64,000 nucleotides of DNA from Hyphomicrobiales bacterium (GTDB taxonomy: Bacteria; Pseudomonadota; Alphaproteobacteria; Rhizobiales; Beijerinckiaceae): the NCBI GenBank assembly GCA_019075865.1, contig JAGXAN010000001.1, positions 62,001 to 126,000 on the forward strand. Direction: 5' to 3'. The notes beneath the pieces are model-generated. The model was not told the DNA's origin, did no database searches, and was given only the letters and a program-made list of their open reading frames with translations. A program made the translations under genes and the position numbers. Below are positions 17,641-28,255 of the stretch, piece after piece (the first letter of the stretch is position 1; each line of letters opens with the position of its first letter).

Positions 17641-18852
17641 GTGCAACAACCGATACCCAATTCCCTTCGCAATGGCCCGGATGAGCGCGGTCATTTTGGC
17701 ATTTTTGGCGGACGCTTTGTGGCCGAAACCTTGATGCCGCTGATTCTGGATCTGGAGGCTGCCTATAAAGCGGCGAGACTGGATCCAGCCTATCGGGCGG
17801 AGTTGGATAATCTGCTCACCCATTATGTCGGTCGTCCCTCGCCGCTGTATTTTGCCGAGCGCATGACAGAATATTGCGGCGGCGCCAAAATCTATTTCAA
17901 GCGCGACGAACTCAACCATACCGGCGCACACAAGATCAACAATGTGCTGGGCCAGATCCTGCTGGCCCGCCGCATGGGCAAGAAGCGCATCATTGCCGAG
18001 ACCGGTGCCGGTCAGCACGGCGTTGCCACCGCTACCGCCTGCGCGCGGTTTGGCCTCGAATGCATCGTCTATATGGGTGCAGTGGACGTTGAACGGCAAA
18101 AGCCCAATGTTTTTCGCATGAAAATGCTGGGCGCGACGGTCGTGCCCGTGCAATCGGGTGCCAAAACCTTGAAGGACGCGATGAACGAGGCCCTGCGCGA
18201 CTGGGTCACCAATGTCGATGACACGTTCTATTGCATTGGCACGGCGGCTGGCCCGCATCCCTATCCGGCCATGGTGCGCGATTTTCAATGCGTGATCGGC
18301 GACGAAACCAAAGTGCAGATGCAGGCCGCCGAGGGCCGCCTGCCCGACTCACTGGTCGCCTGCATCGGCGGTGGGTCTAACGCCATTGGCCTGTTTCACC
18401 CCTTCCTCGATGATTTGTCGGTGGAGATTTTCGGGGTTGAAGCGGCGGGGCACGGCCTCGACAAGGCCCATGCCGCCTCGCTCGCTGGTGGGCGTCCCGG
18501 CGTGCTGCACGGCAACCGAACCTACCTTCTGATGGATGATGACGGCCAGATTCTGGAAGGCCACTCCATTTCCGCCGGGCTCGATTACCCCGGCATTGGC
18601 CCCGAGCATTCATGGCTGAAAGAGGTGGGCCGCGCCCAATATCTCTCCGCCACTGACGACGAAGCGCTGGCCGCATTCCAGCTTTGTTGCAAGCTGGAAG
18701 GCATAATTCCCGCCCTTGAGCCCTCGCACGCGCTGGCAAAAGTTCTGGAATTGGCACCCAAAAAGCCCAAGGATCACCTGATGGTGATGAATTTGTGCGG
18801 ACGCGGTGACAAGGATATTTTCACGGTTGCCGATCATCTTGGCGGCATGTGA
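17641..18852 (+). CDS. trpB: Tryptophan synthase beta chain
   Basis: The 403-residue PLP enzyme condenses indole and serine. GTG start with GCAGGAGC upstream. Clear motifs are [10 protein letters not shown] at the N-terminus, the PLP lysine in [32 protein letters not shown] and [13 protein letters not shown], then [14 protein letters not shown]. trpA, which normally follows within the same operon, is not present: the next gene is an outer-membrane-type protein on the opposite strand. The alpha subunit must be encoded elsewhere. Confidence 0.97.
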   Translation: MQQPIPNSLRNGPDERGHFGIFGGRFVAETLMPLILDLEAAYKAARLDPAYRAELDNLLTHYVGRPSPLYFAERMTEYCGGAKIYFKRDELNHTGAHKINNVLGQILLARRMGKKRIIAETGAGQHGVATATACARFGLECIVYMGAVDVERQKPNVFRMKMLGATVVPVQSGAKTLKDAMNEALRDWVTNVDDTFYCIGTAAGPHPYPAMVRDFQCVIGDETKVQMQAAEGRLPDSLVACIGGGSNAIGLFHPFLDDLSVEIFGVEAAGHGLDKAHAASLAGGRPGVLHGNRTYLLMDDDGQILEGHSISAGLDYPGIGPEHSWLKEVGRAQYLSATDDEALAAFQLCCKLEGIIPALEPSHALAKVLELAPKKPKDHLMVMNLCGRGDKDIFTVADHLGGM

Positions 18853-18870
18853 ATCTGCCCATCTTCCGCA

Positions 18871-19779
18871 TTAAAACGCCAACCCAAACCGTATTTTGGC
18901 GCGAAAGCGCGCGAAATTGGTGAGATCGAGTGCCCGGGTCTCCCCTACGGCGCGACCGGAAACCTGCGTCTCCAGCGCCAATAGCGTGAAGGTCTGCGGT
19001 GTCATTTGAAAATGCAGCATGGGGCCAAGGTAAATCGCCTGCCCCAGCAGCTTTTGCAAATTGGTATCATTATATTGGCGCAGATATTCGAGATTGGTGC
19101 CAAGCGCCAGACGCGGCGTAATGCGATAAACAAGCGCGCTGGCCAGATCAACGCGGCCATTGCGCGCCCATTGCGTCGCGCCTTTGTCTTTGGAGATGTT
19201 GGGCTCATAAGCGCCGTTCAGCGCCAGATACAGCCGGTTGGGCATCAGTTCGGTGTCGCTGATCATTCGCACCTCACCTGAATAGCCGACAATACGCGTT
19301 CCGCTCTGGTCCTCCATCCGTGCCCAGCCAGGCTCGACCGTAACCGCCAGGCCGAAGGGCGAGCCTTTGCCACGGGGCACCAGCACGGATTTGAACGCCG
19401 CCGAAAGCCCGGAAAAGTCCGTGCGGTTGGTATCGTCAAAGCCGGCGATATTGCGAATGCGGGCGCTATTGCCGTAAAGCGCGAGTTCCAGCGAAAAACG
19501 GTCGGTGATCGCATATTCCGACGACAGGCTCTGTGAAAACGCCTGGTAGGTCGAGCCCCGCCGCTGACCTTCAAAGTTGGTTTCGGCTTCCATGTCCTTG
19601 TCGCCGCGGCTGCCGACATCCGAGCCTTGCAGAAAACCGAAGAACTGGCCGGTATCGATCTCGCCAAAAGCATTCGGGTCCTGCGTTTTTGCAGTTTCCT
19701 CATCATCGGCACGTGCCGCCGTGAAACCCAGGCACAAAGGCACCGCCAAAACGGCCAGAATTATAAATCTGCCAAACAT
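18871..19779 (-). CDS. Secreted beta-barrel-like protein of unknown function
   Basis: I do not recognise this ~302-residue protein. It starts with a signal peptide (hydrophobic run FIILAVLAVPLCLGFTAARA, cleavage near ARA). It continues with alternating beta-strand-like stretches rich in aromatic residues (SLELALYGNSARI, LAVTVEPGWARME, RLYLALNGAYEP, LALGTNLEYLRQY, FTLLALETQVSGRA) and ends in Phe (IRFGLAF), as outer-membrane barrels recognised by BAM often do. A start three residues earlier (19788) is possible. It faces trpB tail to tail. An outer-membrane location is inferred. Confidence 0.65.
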   Translation of the reverse strand: MFGRFIILAVLAVPLCLGFTAARADDEETAKTQDPNAFGEIDTGQFFGFLQGSDVGSRGDKDMEAETNFEGQRRGSTYQAFSQSLSSEYAITDRFSLELALYGNSARIRNIAGFDDTNRTDFSGLSAAFKSVLVPRGKGSPFGLAVTVEPGWARMEDQSGTRIVGYSGEVRMISDTELMPNRLYLALNGAYEPNISKDKGATQWARNGRVDLASALVYRITPRLALGTNLEYLRQYNDTNLQKLLGQAIYLGPMLHFQMTPQTFTLLALETQVSGRAVGETRALDLTNFARFRAKIRFGLAF

Positions 19780-19903
19780 TCCCGTCATACCCCGCCATTG
19801 CTCATGATCTGCCTCCAGCGAGGCTCAAGCGGCCAAACCGCCCGCGGGAAATAATGTATAATTAAAACATATTCGTGAAGCCGCCATTTGGGCGGTCATG
19901 ACA

Positions 19904-20548
19904 CTATTTCGTGCCATACATCCGGTCGCCTGCATCGCCAAGGCCGGGCACGATGTAGCCATGCGAATTGAGGTGGCTGTCAATGGCGGCCGTCCAGATC
20001 TCTATATCCGGATGTGCCGCCGTCAGCGCGGCCACGCCTTCGGGTGCTGCCAACAGACAAACGAAGCGGATTTCCTGCGCGCCTTTGGCTTTCAACAAAT
20101 CCAGCGCCGCTATCGCCGAATTGGCGGTAGCCAGCATAGGGTCCATGAGGATGGTGAGCCGTTCGGCGATATCGAGGGGTGCCTTGAAGTAATATTCCAC
20201 CGCTTTCAGGGTCGCCGGATCCCGGTAAAGCCCGATATGGGCGACCCGGGCGGAGGGCACCAGTTCCAGCATTCCATCCAGAAATCCGGTACCGGCGCGC
20301 AGAATCGGCGCAAATACCAGCTTTTTTCCTGAAATGGACGGAGCCTGCATGCGGGTGATCGGTGTTTCGATCTCCAGCATTTCCAGCGGTAGGTCGCGCG
20401 TTACCTCATAGCAAAGCAACATGCCAATTTCATTGAGAAGCTGGCGAAAGCTCATGGTGGAGCAACTTTTCTGGCGCATCAGCGTAAGCTTGTGCTGCAC
20501 CAGCGGATGCTTGATGACGTGAACACCCTGCACCCTGTTGTCCCCCAT
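19904..20548 (-). CDS. upp: Uracil phosphoribosyltransferase
   Basis: The 214-residue salvage enzyme makes UMP from uracil and PRPP. The N-terminal [32 protein letters not shown], the PRPP loop [12 protein letters not shown] and the C-terminal [18 protein letters not shown] are all canonical. It lies just downstream of the TIGR02300 gene on the same strand, 12 bases apart. A small hairpin (CCGCC/GGCGG near 19883-19899) follows it without a T run. Confidence 0.96.
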   Translation of the reverse strand: MGDNRVQGVHVIKHPLVQHKLTLMRQKSCSTMSFRQLLNEIGMLLCYEVTRDLPLEMLEIETPITRMQAPSISGKKLVFAPILRAGTGFLDGMLELVPSARVAHIGLYRDPATLKAVEYYFKAPLDIAERLTILMDPMLATANSAIAALDLLKAKGAQEIRFVCLLAAPEGVAALTAAHPDIEIWTAAIDSHLNSHGYIVPGLGDAGDRMYGTK

Positions 20549-20560
20549 CGCGCCGGTTGC

Positions 20561-20932
20561 CTAGCTTTCTTCGTCGCTCTCGATATCACCGTCAATCAAG
20601 CCGGAGACATCGTCGCCATCTTCCTCTTCCTCTTCGAGGAAAGTGTCGTCAGCCGGTTCGTCGTCGAGTTCGATGTCATCATCGGGCAACACGACGGTGG
20701 GATCTGCCTCAACATCGGCTTCTTCCAACGGCACGAGTTCGGCAGCGGCCGGGTCAACTTCTATCTCGTCGTCCTCATCAGCCGCTACGGCGCGGGCCGC
20801 TGCGCGAGCTGAAGCCGCAAGCTGGAAAACCGTGCCGCAATTGGGGCACACAATCGGATCCTTGTTCAGATCGAAGAATTTTGTGCCGCAGCTCTGGCAT
20901 TGGCGCTTCCCGCCGAGTTCTGGTTTCGCCAA
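20561..20932 (-). CDS. TIGR02300 family zinc-ribbon acidic protein
   Basis: The 123-residue protein has an N-terminal zinc ribbon with C12, C15, C29 and C32 around a FFDLN motif (family FYDLN), followed by a very acidic tail rich in Asp and Glu. This is the alphaproteobacterial TIGR02300 family, commonly found head-to-head with aroA-cmk as here. Function is unknown; the acidic tail suggests binding to a basic or nucleic-acid-associated partner, which is inference. Confidence 0.85.
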   Translation of the reverse strand: MAKPELGGKRQCQSCGTKFFDLNKDPIVCPNCGTVFQLAASARAAARAVAADEDDEIEVDPAAAELVPLEEADVEADPTVVLPDDDIELDDEPADDTFLEEEEEDGDDVSGLIDGDIESDEES

Positions 20933-21104
20933 TTTGGTCTATCCTTCAGGCTTGTTCAAAATTTGGATTGTGGCCGTTCCGGTTAGTCGGGCTTTGCGTG
21001 CGTGTCAAATGGGAATTTGACATTGCAGCCGGTTGGGCGTGTCAAACAGGATAGCAGAAGCACTTTGCCTGTGTTAGGGCAAGAATTATCAACGCCCCGC
21101 CTAA

Positions 21105-23107
<2,003 letters not shown>

Positions 23108-23135
23108 GACGCCGCGCCGGACGGCAGCCTGTTCG

Positions 23136-23801
23136 CTACAGCGACCGCAAACGCGGGGCGACCAGGTTGAAGATCCGGCGATTGCTGAGCCAGCCCGCGC
23201 CGACAAAGGCGAAGGTCGTGCCAAAGTTCCAGATCAGGATAATGGCCGAAGCATCGAGCACGTGGAAGGTGGTGAGCGCGGCGGCAGTCAAGGCCGAGAC
23301 GGCGAGGCTGCCCATCAGCGCTACCTGCAGGGGCCGCAGCAAAGCCGCGTGGCGAAGCATCAGCAGCAGCATCAACGAAAGCGGCAGGCTGCTTAGCACC
23401 AGCGTTGCCAAGCAGCGCAGGGTCTCGCCTGAACTCACGCCATTGGCATCAATCTTCACCCAATGGGTCGCGCATTGATAACCGATATTGCCAATCCACA
23501 ATAAAAACGAGGGGATTGGCAAAGCCAGCCAAAGGCGTGAGCGATCGGGCAGGCTGACCATGAAAGCCGAACAGGCCGCCAGAATTCCGGTAAGGGCCAT
23601 ACCCGCCAGCGACAGCGAGAAATCGGCCTGCTGCAATTTGAGCCACAGATCGGGCCGCACCCCCTGGCTGATGGCAAGCAGGCCAAGCACGATCATGGCC
23701 AATACCAACCACAAAATCGCCCGCGTCAGTGGCTTTTGCAGCGGGCGAACCGGCTGCAAATTCCGTGCGAGATCTTCGATCAGATCGGGGGTAGTAGTCA
23801 C
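23136..23801 (-). CDS. nrsF: NrsF-type (DUF1109) membrane anti-sigma factor
   Basis: The 221-residue protein has about six membrane helices and the DUF1109/NrsF layout, including the N-terminal TPDLIEDLARNLQPVRPL and a C-terminal helix pair ending in GAGWLSNRR. GTG start overlaps the sigF stop (GTGA). In Caulobacter NrsF binds SigF at the membrane and releases it under metal stress; two conserved cysteines matter there. Here C77, C110 and C130 are present. The position of the usual HCxxD motif seems to read HVLD (H180-V181), so the second conserved Cys appears lost. That alignment is by eye. Confidence 0.88.
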   Translation of the reverse strand: MTTTPDLIEDLARNLQPVRPLQKPLTRAILWLVLAMIVLGLLAISQGVRPDLWLKLQQADFSLSLAGMALTGILAACSAFMVSLPDRSRLWLALPIPSFLLWIGNIGYQCATHWVKIDANGVSSGETLRCLATLVLSSLPLSLMLLLMLRHAALLRPLQVALMGSLAVSALTAAALTTFHVLDASAIILIWNFGTTFAFVGAGWLSNRRIFNLVAPRLRSL

Positions 23802-24418
23802 TGGTCTCTCCCGGGGGTCAACAGGGCGCGCAACGATTTCATGGCGCGGTGCGTGGCAATTTTGAGCGCGCCAACCGACATGCCCGTTTTCAATGCCGCT
23901 TCGTTCAAACTCAACTCCTGCAATTTCAATAAATGGATCGCCTGCTGCTGGGCAACAGGCAGTGAGGCAATCGCGGCGGCGAGACTTCGGGGCTGCACCA
24001 TCGGTTCGTCACGCCCATTGCCATCGACAAACTGTTCGTGATCTTCGGTCAAAGTGGTTTCACGTTTGCGGTTGCGGCTGGTTTTGCGCAACCGGTCGAT
24101 CAGCCGTCGCTGTGCGATGGTGGCAAGCCAGGGCCCGAATGGCCGCGACTTGTCATAGGTATGGCGGATGGTGTGCAGCGTCAGCAAAATATCCTGGACG
24201 CCATCCTCGATATCTGCGGCGTTGAAAAGCTGGCGCGCCGCCAATGCGCGCAGATACGGGGTTATCTCGATCAGCAACCGCCGGTAGGCGGCTTGGTCCC
24301 CCTCCTGCCCGCGTGCCATCAAAATGGCCCAGTCAAAATCCTGCGGTGCCTGCATTGGCGCGCCGGCCCCCACCACGGTCAGTTTGGGTCGAAAGCCGCT
24401 GGTGTGCCCTGGTCTCAT
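23798..24418 (-). CDS. sigF: ECF sigma factor, SigF type
   Basis: The 206-residue protein has sigma region 2 (YLRALAARQLFNAADIEDGVQDILLTLHTIRHTYDKSRPFGPWLATIAQRRLIDRLRK) and region 4 (IASLPVAQQQAIHLLKLQELSLNEAALKTGMSVGALKIATHRAMKSLRALL). ATG 24418 overlaps the doxX stop (ATGA), which fixes the start; an internal ATG at 24355 is possible. It shares an operon with its presumed anti-sigma nrsF and with the bufferin genes. The promoter at 27178-27203 has the Caulobacter SigF sequence, so it probably transcribes its own operon. Confidence 0.9.
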   Translation of the reverse strand: MRPGHTSGFRPKLTVVGAGAPMQAPQDFDWAILMARGQEGDQAAYRRLLIEITPYLRALAARQLFNAADIEDGVQDILLTLHTIRHTYDKSRPFGPWLATIAQRRLIDRLRKTSRNRKRETTLTEDHEQFVDGNGRDEPMVQPRSLAAAIASLPVAQQQAIHLLKLQELSLNEAALKTGMSVGALKIATHRAMKSLRALLTPGRDQ

Positions 24419-24954
24419 GTTCCGCTCTGGCCCACGGCCAATTTGTTTGCGCCCCGGTTTCCCCATTTCGCCAGCCAGTGATCTAGCGACAATGCGCCGG
24501 GTCCGATGGCGATGATCGCCAGGGCGAGCGCCGCCCAGGGCAGATGAAAATTCGCCCAACCCTCGGGAACCACCAACTCAATCACCGCGGTCATCATCAA
24601 CAATCCGAAGGCGGCAAAGCGTGTGCCAAGGCCAATCACCAGCAACACCGGCAGCACCACTTCCGCAATGCCATCGATATAGGCCAGCGTATCGGGGAAT
24701 GGCAGGCTGTAAAGCCCCCCGAAGAGATGCAGCTTGAATTCATTTTCAAACAGATAGGCAGCGGCGGGGGCCGGATTGAGAAAACCGTCCCATTTGGTCA
24801 GACCCGAAAACAGGAAAGGCACCGCCAGCGCGACGCGCAGCACCGGCTGGGCGATGAGCCGCGCCAGATCTTGCGCGCCCGAATAAGCGGATACCGCGTA
24901 CTGCGCCATAAATTGCGGCATGGATACTGGCGCGCTTGGATGGGACAGGCTCAT
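24415..24954 (-). CDS. DoxX family membrane protein of the bufferin operon
   Basis: This is a 179-residue protein with four membrane helices typical of DoxX (LRVALAVPFLFSGLTKWDGFLNP; DTLAYIDGIAEVVLPVLLVIGLGTRFAAFGLLMMTAVIELVVP; WAALALAIIAIGPG). ATG 24954 overlaps the bufC stop and its stop overlaps sigF. DoxX proteins accompany many bufferin operons, Caulobacter's SigF-controlled one included. A role in membrane redox chemistry or in handling the peptide or metal is plausible but unproven. Confidence 0.85.
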   Translation of the reverse strand: MSLSHPSAPVSMPQFMAQYAVSAYSGAQDLARLIAQPVLRVALAVPFLFSGLTKWDGFLNPAPAAAYLFENEFKLHLFGGLYSLPFPDTLAYIDGIAEVVLPVLLVIGLGTRFAAFGLLMMTAVIELVVPEGWANFHLPWAALALAIIAIGPGALSLDHWLAKWGNRGANKLAVGQSGT

Positions 24955-25775
24955 GGATCGTTCCTTTTCACGTCGGGTGGGGCAAAACCGAAGCCGACAA
25001 TGCATTGCGCTTCCAACAGGCCGGCGAGATTGGCGGAAAGGTCAAATTCGGGATCGGCAGCAAGCGCCCGCTGCAAAGCGGTGACGACGCTCGCCTGATC
25101 CAGCAGGCTTGAAATGAAAACTTCGCTGGAGCCCTGGATTTCGCGCAATTCAACCAGCGCTTCCGGTCGGCTGACCAGCACGCATTGCGCCTCACCAAGA
25201 TCAACCGGTTGCAACGGTTCGTCGCCAACATTCATCTGCCAGATTCGCAGCGCCGGACCGGTGCAGGACAATACCTGTACGGAAGGATGCAATTGCAGGT
25301 GAAGTCGGTCAAAATCCTGTGGGGCAATGGCAAGGAATGCGGACGGATCGAGCGCGTCGGCATCTTCGGCATGGTAAGCCTCAAGATAGGCCTGCTCGAT
25401 GCGCGCCACATCGGCCAGATAGGGCAATTCACGCGCGGGCGTGAACCTCGCAATAAAATCCGGGAATTGGCCGCCATATTGGAGCAGGATCGGCGATTGC
25501 GGCGGGCAGGACAGCACAAAAGCCTGCGCCATGGCTTGAAAGAACGGCGTGCCCACCAATCGCAGCACGGCTGGAAATTTGTCCTCCAGCAAATGGATCA
25601 AGCCCATCACCACATTGTTGCGATACACGCCAAAGCGATGCGCGCTGGCCACACCATCGGGCCCGAGCAGACCGGCGGGCGCGGCGAGCGCCGGGTTGAG
25701 TATGGCATCGGCGAAAGCACGCTGGCGCTCATGCAGGGGCGGGGCGGGCAGCCCGGATTCAGCCGTGGCGGGCAT
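24951..25775 (-). CDS. bufC: BufC-type partner protein (DUF2063)
   Basis: This ~274-residue soluble protein has the DUF2063 N-terminal domain ([84 protein letters not shown]). It acts with the BufB oxidase as its partner and precursor-binding protein in bufferin maturation, by family knowledge. ATG 25775 has a G-rich upstream stretch; ATG 25796 is possible. It overlaps bufB by 17 bases and doxX by 4. Confidence 0.85.
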   Translation of the reverse strand: MPATAESGLPAPPLHERQRAFADAILNPALAAPAGLLGPDGVASAHRFGVYRNNVVMGLIHLLEDKFPAVLRLVGTPFFQAMAQAFVLSCPPQSPILLQYGGQFPDFIARFTPARELPYLADVARIEQAYLEAYHAEDADALDPSAFLAIAPQDFDRLHLQLHPSVQVLSCTGPALRIWQMNVGDEPLQPVDLGEAQCVLVSRPEALVELREIQGSSEVFISSLLDQASVVTALQRALAADPEFDLSANLAGLLEAQCIVGFGFAPPDVKRNDP

Positions 25776-26661
25776 GGCGCGCCCCCCGCTTTGCATGGTC
25801 AGCCATGATCGCTTCGGCCTGGCAAGCCTCGGCAAACAGCACGTCCCACGACGGAATATCGGCATCGCGCTCGATCAGGGTTGCCACGGCACCGGTGCGC
25901 TCAATTACCTCACCATAGAGGTGCCAGACGGCCGCATCGACAGCGCGGTCATGCGTGTCGATCAGCAATGGCCGACCCAATTCATCGGCTTCAAGATTGT
26001 GGCCCGCAAGATGGATTTCCGCGACATGCGCCAGGGGAAACGCCGCAATATAGGCGCGCGCATCTGTTTGCTGGTTGGTGGCCGATACATGCACATTATT
26101 GACATCGAGCAGCAGCCCGCAATGCGTGCGCCGCACGATCTCGGTGATGAAATCGGTTTCCGACCAGGTGCTTTCGGCAAATCTCAGATAGGTCGAGGGG
26201 TTTTCCAGCAGCATCCTGCACCCCAGCCGATCCTGCACTTCGTCAATATGTGCGCACACCCGGCGCAGGGTCGCGCCATGATAGGGCAGCGGCAACAGAT
26301 CATTGAAAAACCCGCCATCATGGGTCGACCAGGCCAGATGTTCGGAAAAACTAGCCGGTTGATAGCGTAAAATCAGTTGATGCAACCGCGAAAGATGCGC
26401 GCGGTCCAGCGGACGATCCGCGCCGATGGAAAGCCCGACCCCATGCAGCGACAGCGCGTAACGCTCGCGGATATAAGTCAGGTTGCGATGCGGTGGCCCA
26501 CCCGCACCCATGTAATTTTCAGCATGAACCTCAAAAAAGCCGATCTCCGGCTCATTTTCGATGATTGCCGCATAATGGGCCGGCTTCAGGCCAACCCCGG
26601 CCCGTGTCGGCAGCTGTGCGGCCGCCACTTCCTGCAATGGGGCGTGCATCGGGGCGATCAT
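25759..26661 (-). CDS. bufB: BufB, multinuclear iron oxidase (DUF692/MNIO) of bufferin maturation
   Basis: The TIM-barrel enzyme of ~300 residues carries the MNIO metal-ligand set: [59 protein letters not shown] and LIERDADIP. Such enzymes use a di- or tri-iron centre and oxygen to rework cysteines; BufB converts bufferin cysteines to thiooxazole heterocycles. ATG 26661 has AAGGAGA 7 bases upstream and is preferred to ATG 26667 and to the TTG at 26751. It follows bufA after 86 bases and overlaps bufC. Confidence 0.9.
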   Translation of the reverse strand: MIAPMHAPLQEVAAAQLPTRAGVGLKPAHYAAIIENEPEIGFFEVHAENYMGAGGPPHRNLTYIRERYALSLHGVGLSIGADRPLDRAHLSRLHQLILRYQPASFSEHLAWSTHDGGFFNDLLPLPYHGATLRRVCAHIDEVQDRLGCRMLLENPSTYLRFAESTWSETDFITEIVRRTHCGLLLDVNNVHVSATNQQTDARAYIAAFPLAHVAEIHLAGHNLEADELGRPLLIDTHDRAVDAAVWHLYGEVIERTGAVATLIERDADIPSWDVLFAEACQAEAIMADHAKRGARHARHG

Positions 26662-26747
26662 GTGCATTCTCCTTGCCTGTGCTTGAAGTGGATGGGGGCA
26701 TTGGCTTCCCCCATCCAAATAATCAACCGCGCAAGCGGCGGCTGGGC

Positions 26748-27092
26748 TCAAGCCTTGGGCGTCAGGCTGCCGTCACCCTTGGGGGTGTGCATGGTGGTGC
26801 AGGTGCCATGGGCAACCAGTTTGAAGGCATTGCCCTGATAATCGGCGCTGCTGGTGCCTGCGCAGGTGGTGCCGGCGCCAGCATAACAATCATTGTGGCC
26901 CTTGAGCGCCACGCCAAAGCACTTTTCGAGTTTCTGGGCCATGGCCCGCTTCTGGTTGGCTGCACGGGTTTGCATCATCTGCTCTTTGGTCATCATTTTC
27001 ATGCCGTCGGCATTGGCAACCGGAACCATGGTTGCGGCGATGGCGGTGGAAAAAGCGGTGGCGAGCAACAGTGCGGTCGAGCTATTGGACAT
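26748..27092 (-). CDS. bufA: BufA-type bufferin precursor peptide (DUF2282)
   Basis: The 114-residue precursor has a signal peptide (hydrophobic to about residue 26, cleavage near ANA-DG) and a DUF2282 core: [28 protein letters not shown] and HGTCT. The four cysteines are C58, C69, C77 and C98. In the Caulobacter bufferin the middle pair becomes thiooxazoles and the outer pair a disulfide, and the peptide binds copper. By position C69/C77 and C58/C98 would match, which is inference. GGAGGAAA ribosome site; first gene of the six-gene operon. Confidence 0.9.
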   Translation of the reverse strand: MSNSSTALLLATAFSTAIAATMVPVANADGMKMMTKEQMMQTRAANQKRAMAQKLEKCFGVALKGHNDCYAGAGTTCAGTSSADYQGNAFKLVAHGTCTTMHTPKGDGSLTPKA

Positions 27093-27177
27093 AAAATTTC
27101 CTCCAGAGATTGGCGTCAGGGAATACGGAGCCTGCTGGCCCGCGTGATGTGCCGTTGCCGACCCATCTGAAACCTAA

Positions 27178-27203
27178 TTCGCTCGCAGCCTCGCAAAGGT
27201 TAC
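27178..27203 (-). promoter_or_regulatory. SigF-type promoter of the bufferin operon
   Basis: On the minus strand GTAACC (27203-27198), exactly 16 bases, then CGAA (27181-27178) lie 86 bases ahead of bufA. This equals the motif described for Caulobacter SigF promoters (GTAACC-N16-CGAA). No other copy followed by a gene start was noticed here, so the six genes probably share this one promoter. Confidence 0.75.
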
Positions 27204-27321
27204 GGCCGTCTGGCATTTATCCGCCTTGGCCTTTGCATGTGGCCGAATTTTTCATGCTATAGATGAGCCCAGCGCCCGCCGGTGGATATTCCAGAACGCA
27301 GGGTCACTTCAGGAGGCTTTT

Positions 27322-28236
27322 ATGCTGGCCGCACTTTTTCTGTTTTTGGTCTTTTTTGCGGTGCTGATCGCGGGTTTGGCGCTGCTCGGCTGCTTTTACA
27401 CGGTGCAGACCGCGCAGGTTGCGATCATCACCCGATTTGGCAAATTCAGAACCGCCGGACAGCCGGGGTTGAACTGGAAATGGCCGTTTATCGACAAAGT
27501 GGCGGGGCGCATAAGCCTGAAGGTCAATCAGATCACTTTGACCATGGAGACCAAAACCCGCGACAACGTGTTCGTCACCATCCCGATTTCCGTGCAGAAC
27601 CGTGTCCGTCCGGACAAGGCCTTTGACGCATTCTACAAACTTTCCGATCCGACCGCGCAAATTCAGGCCTATGTCGAACAGGTCATTCTCGGGCACGTTC
27701 CGGGCATGACGCTTGATGAAGTCTTTGCCAGCCAATCCAGCATCGCTGCCGCCGTGCGCAAGGAACTGGATGTCGACATGTCCGATTTTGGCTATGAGAT
27801 CGTCAACGTGCTGGTCACCGACATTGTCCCTGACGCCAAGGTAAAATCGGCGATGAATGACATCAACGCCGCCCAGCGCGAACAAGTCGCTGCCAATGCG
27901 CGCGGCGAGGCGGAAAAAATTCTGGTGGTCAAGCGGGCTGAAGCGGAAGCCGAGAGCAAGGCCCTGCAAGGCCAGGGCATTGCCAATGAGCGGCGCGCCA
28001 TCATCGCGGGCCTGCAGGAATCGATCGAGGAGTTCCAGAAGGTGGTGGGCGATACCTCGACCGCCGAAGTGATGCAACTCGTGCTCATCACACAATATTT
28101 TGATACGTTGAAATCGATCGGCGATTCGGATCGGAGCAATACATTGTTTCTGTCGCACTCGCCCGGCACGGTGCGGGACATATCGGAGCAGATCATGCAA
28201 TCGGTTCTCGGCGCTGGCAAAGCAAAGTCCGAATAA
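27322..28236 (+). CDS. SPFH/stomatin-like membrane protein
   Basis: The 304-residue protein has an N-terminal membrane helix (about residues 3-25) followed by the band-7/SPFH domain (TVQTAQVAIITRFGKFRTAGQPGLNWKWPFID, ...METKTRDNVFVTIPISVQNRV) and an Ala/Glu-rich coiled coil (REQVAANARGEAEKILVVKRAEAEAESKALQGQGIANERR). Start ATG 27322 has a perfect AGGAGG 6 bases upstream, so the longer frame from 27226 is rejected. Such proteins form membrane microdomain scaffolds or cages; no NfeD or protease partner is adjacent. Confidence 0.9.
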   Translation: MLAALFLFLVFFAVLIAGLALLGCFYTVQTAQVAIITRFGKFRTAGQPGLNWKWPFIDKVAGRISLKVNQITLTMETKTRDNVFVTIPISVQNRVRPDKAFDAFYKLSDPTAQIQAYVEQVILGHVPGMTLDEVFASQSSIAAAVRKELDVDMSDFGYEIVNVLVTDIVPDAKVKSAMNDINAAQREQVAANARGEAEKILVVKRAEAEAESKALQGQGIANERRAIIAGLQESIEEFQKVVGDTSTAEVMQLVLITQYFDTLKSIGDSDRSNTLFLSHSPGTVRDISEQIMQSVLGAGKAKSE

Positions 28237-28255
28237 AAGACAGGGAGATACGGCC

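Noticed and set aside
19883-19899. CCGCC/GGCGG hairpin after upp as terminator
   Set aside because: Only a 5-bp stem and no T run on the transcribed strand; kept as a remark in the upp entry.
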